64,000 nt of DNA. It comes from a virus. Position 1 is the stretch's first letter. Each line of letters opens with the position of its first letter. The position numbers and the translations under genes were made by a program. The stretch covers positions 1 to 64,000 of the IMG/VR virus record IMGVR_UViG_3300021962_000084; one strand, written 5' to 3'. Shown here one piece after another: positions 61,283 through 64,000 of this stretch. Below the pieces are notes generated by a model, which had not been told where the DNA came from, searched no databases, and saw only the letters and a program-made list of their open reading frames with translations.

Positions 61283-61891
61283 ATGAAAAAAATCTTTGTT
61301 TTATTATCGTTTCTTTTTGTTTCGATAGTTTCTTTTGGCCAATTGCCTGATGTTAGAGTAAAGAATGAAGTGTTTGATATACTTTATTCGCAATCGTTAG
61401 AACAACCACTAATTATCAAGTATCGTTCTACAAATAGACCAACAAATGTGAATAGAGGTCACATGGATTTCTATACCGAAAAGGCAATCAAAACTTCAGA
61501 TGGTGAAGATTACAAAGGAAATGTTTACGATAAAGGACATGGGGCTCCAGCAGCAACATTTTCTGATAACGAAGTAAACCTAAAGCAAACTTTTTCATAC
61601 TTAAACTCAATAATGCAGAATCAATATCTTAATAGAGGTGAGTGGAGAATGTTAGAAGAACAAATCCGTAAATGGGATGATACAGAACCAATCACTGTCT
61701 TAATAAAAACTTTCTTTGATACTCCGGTTAAAAGAGTACCAACTGGTGCAGCAATTCCATCTCATTTACAAAAACACATTTACTTTGAAAAACAAAAGAA
61801 ATGGAAGTGTTTTGTATTCCTAAATGAAAGACCAAAATTTCATTGGGATGAATTGGAAATGATATGTGAAGCTGAAGACCACAAATTTTAA
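61283..61891 (+). CDS. Secreted DNA/RNA non-specific endonuclease (NUC1/DRGH type)
   Basis: Residues 1-20 (MKKIFVLLSFLFVSIVSFGQ) are a clear signal peptide with a likely cut near SFG-Q. The mature part has the beta-beta-alpha-metal nuclease motif YDKGHGAPAATF (the general base is His86) and further on LNSIMQNQYLNRGEWRMLEE, with the metal-binding Asn and the W of this family. Substrates would be DNA and RNA, cut without sequence preference (family knowledge). The length of 202 residues is near the family minimum. ATG 61283 gives the best signal peptide; ATG 61271 would add MLYT. A secreted nuclease is unusual in a phage tail/replication region. It may degrade host or competing phage DNA in the periplasm or after lysis (inference). 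The stop overlaps the next ATG (TAATG). Confidence 0.82.
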   Translation: MKKIFVLLSFLFVSIVSFGQLPDVRVKNEVFDILYSQSLEQPLIIKYRSTNRPTNVNRGHMDFYTEKAIKTSDGEDYKGNVYDKGHGAPAATFSDNEVNLKQTFSYLNSIMQNQYLNRGEWRMLEEQIRKWDDTEPITVLIKTFFDTPVKRVPTGAAIPSHLQKHIYFEKQKKWKCFVFLNERPKFHWDELEMICEAEDHKF

Positions 61892-64000
61892 TGAATATGA
61901 ATTTATCTGAATTAATAAACGAAATACTATCCGAATGGGCATATAGAGTTGAAAATGGTATGCCTGACCCAAAGAACCCAATCCATATAAAGGAGTTGGG
62001 TATCGTACTTTCTGAAATGGGATTATCTCATATCAAAAATGATTTAGTTGAAAATCTTTTGATGGAAAAAGGTAAAACTCCAGAAAAGAATGTAGTTGAA
62101 GCTGAAAAAGGTAACTTTACAAATCCAGCTTTAAACAAATCTATTAAGTATAGAAACGATAAAGGTGAAGATGCAGAAGGTATTGTTGGTAACCTTTTAA
62201 GATTACCAAAAGAACATCCCGGTAGAGTAGCTGCAGAAAAAACATTACCACAGGATGGTACTCCGGAAAGAGATTCTATTAATAAAGATTTAGGCGGAGA
62301 GGGGCAACCTAAAAAGCCTGAAGATGGAAAAGGTGAAAAAGGTGGTGAAGAAGGTGGAGCTCCAAAAGAAGACCCAATAAAGAAAGCGGCCCCAATGTTT
62401 GACCCAAAAGTAGACCCTGCTATGGCGGCTCGCATGGATAAAGAAAAAGAAGTTCAATCCCAATTAGCAAAAGATGCTGAAGCCGATAAAGAAGCTGAAA
62501 AAGCACAAGAACCAAAAAAAGATGATGAATTTCAACCAATAGATTCAAAGGATGTTGCAAAAGAAATGCCTGAAGCTGACCCAGAAACATTTAGTGGAGG
62601 TTCGGATATTCCAGATGGTGTAAAACCAGAGGAGTTGGAAAAATTTAATACCGATATTAAAAAAGTTGCACAACAAGTAGCAGATGCAAAAGCTAAAGGA
62701 GAACCAGCCCCAAACATTAACTTATGTGATGTAACTGTGCCGGGTACTAACTTATATTGTGATGATAATTTGGGAATACCAAGAGATGAGATGCCTCAAT
62801 TCAAAGGTAACGCATCGCCGGGTAGTAGAGCAGCCGGAATGGATGCTGATGCAAGTGGTGAAGTGGATACCGAACCTGTGTTCAAAGAAATGCTAAAAGA
62901 AAAAGGGATTAAAACCCTTCAAACCGAAATTCCTGCTGATAAATTAAAAGCAACACAAAAAGATTTAGTTGGAGCAAAAGTAGTTGGTATGATGGCGGCT
63001 TTAGAAAAAGACCCACAACATCCAAAAATTACTGCACCAATTTATGTTAGTAGAGATGGGCATGTAATTGATGGCCACCACCGTTGGGCGGCAATTGTAG
63101 CTCATAACGCAGCAAATCCAGACAATCAAATACCAATGAAAACAACGGTATTGGATATGGATATTAAAGATGCAATACCAATGGCAAATAAGTTTGCAGA
63201 AGATATGGGTATTGCGGCTAAGAAAGCAGACGCTAATAAGGAAACTCCATCAGAACCACAAAAGGTAACATCGGCACCAAAAATAACCGAAAAGATAAAG
63301 AAAAAGATAGAAAATTGGACCGAAAAGGAAAAAGCATTCTTTGATAGAAATGAAGGAGCACCTGGTTCAAAAGAACGTAGAAGTTTAGGACAGGCTTTAA
63401 AGGATAAAGCAGCTGGTGCTTTGAAGGCAATTAAAAAAGGATTCAAACATGAAGTAGAAGAATTTAAAGCAGCTGGTTCTGGTGTTAAAAACTTCTTTAG
63501 TGGTAAAGAATTAAGTGAACATGAAGTAAAAGCAGTTAAAGCAGTTGCATTTAAAGTAGTAACCACTGCGGTATTTGGAGCTGCATTTGGTGGATTATCA
63601 CATGGTGTTGCTGCATTTGGAAAGCACGTAGCAATGGAATTTATACCTCACGTTATTGCAGAAACCATTTTAAAAGGAGCTGGTAAAGCGGCAGTATTTG
63701 CTGATATGGAAGGTGAAGCTGAAATGGATGCGAATATGGTTAAGTTTGCTGAGATGATTGCAGATGGATTAGAGAATATGGAAATTAGTCCTGAAATGAT
63801 GGAGGATATGGTAGATTCTTATAATCAGAAAAAAGAAAGTGGAGAATTGGACGATAATGGAGAGCCAATGGTTAAATCAGAACATTTACATTTGGTAGAT
63901 GAGTTAATGTTAGAAATGATTTATGGATTTATTGAAGAAGCAACTACTACTAAAGATTGGAAATTAGCCGCAAGAAAAGGTGGACCCAAAGGTAAAATAG
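61891..64000 (+). CDS. Large multidomain protein with ParB-like motif (3' end beyond window)
   Basis: The frame is open from the ATG at 61891 to the window end (703 codons, no stop). The N-terminus reads NLSELINEILSEWAYRVENG, then PKNPIHIKELGIVLSEMGL. A long acidic, Lys/Glu/Pro-rich linker follows (about residues 70-280). Residues about 370-440 carry a ParB/sulfiredoxin-type motif: APIYVSRDGHVIDGHHRWAA, in which the DGHHRW box is diagnostic. ParB-like domains bind or cut DNA or hydrolyse nucleotides (family knowledge); the activity here is unknown. Later parts are basic helices (LGQALKDKAAGALKAIKKGF) and a hydrophobic segment VVTTAVFGAAFGGLSHGVAA (about 555-580), then an acidic helical end. 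The hydrophobic segment could mark an internal virion or membrane-contacting protein. It is translationally coupled to the nuclease gene. The identity of the whole is not recognised. Confidence 0.65.
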   Translation, partial: MNMNLSELINEILSEWAYRVENGMPDPKNPIHIKELGIVLSEMGLSHIKNDLVENLLMEKGKTPEKNVVEAEKGNFTNPALNKSIKYRNDKGEDAEGIVGNLLRLPKEHPGRVAAEKTLPQDGTPERDSINKDLGGEGQPKKPEDGKGEKGGEEGGAPKEDPIKKAAPMFDPKVDPAMAARMDKEKEVQSQLAKDAEADKEAEKAQEPKKDDEFQPIDSKDVAKEMPEADPETFSGGSDIPDGVKPEELEKFNTDIKKVAQQVADAKAKGEPAPNINLCDVTVPGTNLYCDDNLGIPRDEMPQFKGNASPGSRAAGMDADASGEVDTEPVFKEMLKEKGIKTLQTEIPADKLKATQKDLVGAKVVGMMAALEKDPQHPKITAPIYVSRDGHVIDGHHRWAAIVAHNAANPDNQIPMKTTVLDMDIKDAIPMANKFAEDMGIAAKKADANKETPSEPQKVTSAPKITEKIKKKIENWTEKEKAFFDRNEGAPGSKERRSLGQALKDKAAGALKAIKKGFKHEVEEFKAAGSGVKNFFSGKELSEHEVKAVKAVAFKVVTTAVFGAAFGGLSHGVAAFGKHVAMEFIPHVIAETILKGAGKAAVFADMEGEAEMDANMVKFAEMIADGLENMEISPEMMEDMVDSYNQKKESGELDDNGEPMVKSEHLHLVDELMLEMIYGFIEEATTTKDWKLAARKGGPKGKI

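Overview
The window is a continuous late-gene segment of a large T4-like myovirus; every gene lies on the + strand. The DNA is AT-rich. Two promoters of the Bacteroidota type (TTTG, 20 bases, TAnnTTTG) can be read near 59.5-59.9 kb. Most start codons sit behind A-rich leaders with no Shine-Dalgarno sequence. Together these suggest a phage of a Bacteroidota host (inference). No bacterial chromosomal gene is visible, and both ends are open: the capsid gene is cut at the left edge and a large ParB-like-domain gene at the right edge.

Layout. (1) 0-1.1 kb: C-terminal part of the gp23-like major capsid protein, followed by a terminator. (2) 1.2-7.0 kb: a small virion protein and three fibre-type proteins, one with a collagen-like tract. 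(3) 7.0-10.5 kb: neck and tail-completion genes (gp13-, gp14- and gp15-like) and two small proteins that echo the C-terminus of the gp15-like protein. (4) 10.5-46.1 kb: a fibre/adhesin superlocus. It holds giants of 4185, 3646 and 3022 residues plus small accessory genes (a leucine-rich-repeat protein, a tail-fibre assembly chaperone-like protein, small structural proteins). The giants carry collagen-like Gly-X-Y tracts, a right-handed beta-helix, 22 Cys-RD repeats, cupredoxin-like domains, aromatic YD repeats and an S74 intramolecular chaperone. (5) 46.2-59.5 kb: the contractile tail: sheath (gp18), tube (gp19), a tail-assembly chaperone with an apparent programmed frameshift, tape measure, tube-cap/initiator protein, gp53-like wedge protein, hub protein. 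(6) 59.5-64 kb: a phage tmRNA with its own promoter and terminator, a compact family-A DNA polymerase, a secreted DRGH-type nuclease, and the start of a large multidomain protein with a ParB-like motif.

How it works together. Regions 1, 3 and 5 supply the capsid, neck, tail and baseplate. Regions 2 and 4 supply an unusually large set of fibres for host attachment. The motif TATTTATA precedes many transcription-unit starts in the short gaps between genes, and I read it as a candidate phage late promoter. At the tmRNA it overlaps a host-type promoter. The best candidates for something new are the tmRNA with its unusual tag, the frameshift in the chaperone gene, the copper-site-like domains in a tail fibre, and the modular repeat grammar shared by the giant fibres.
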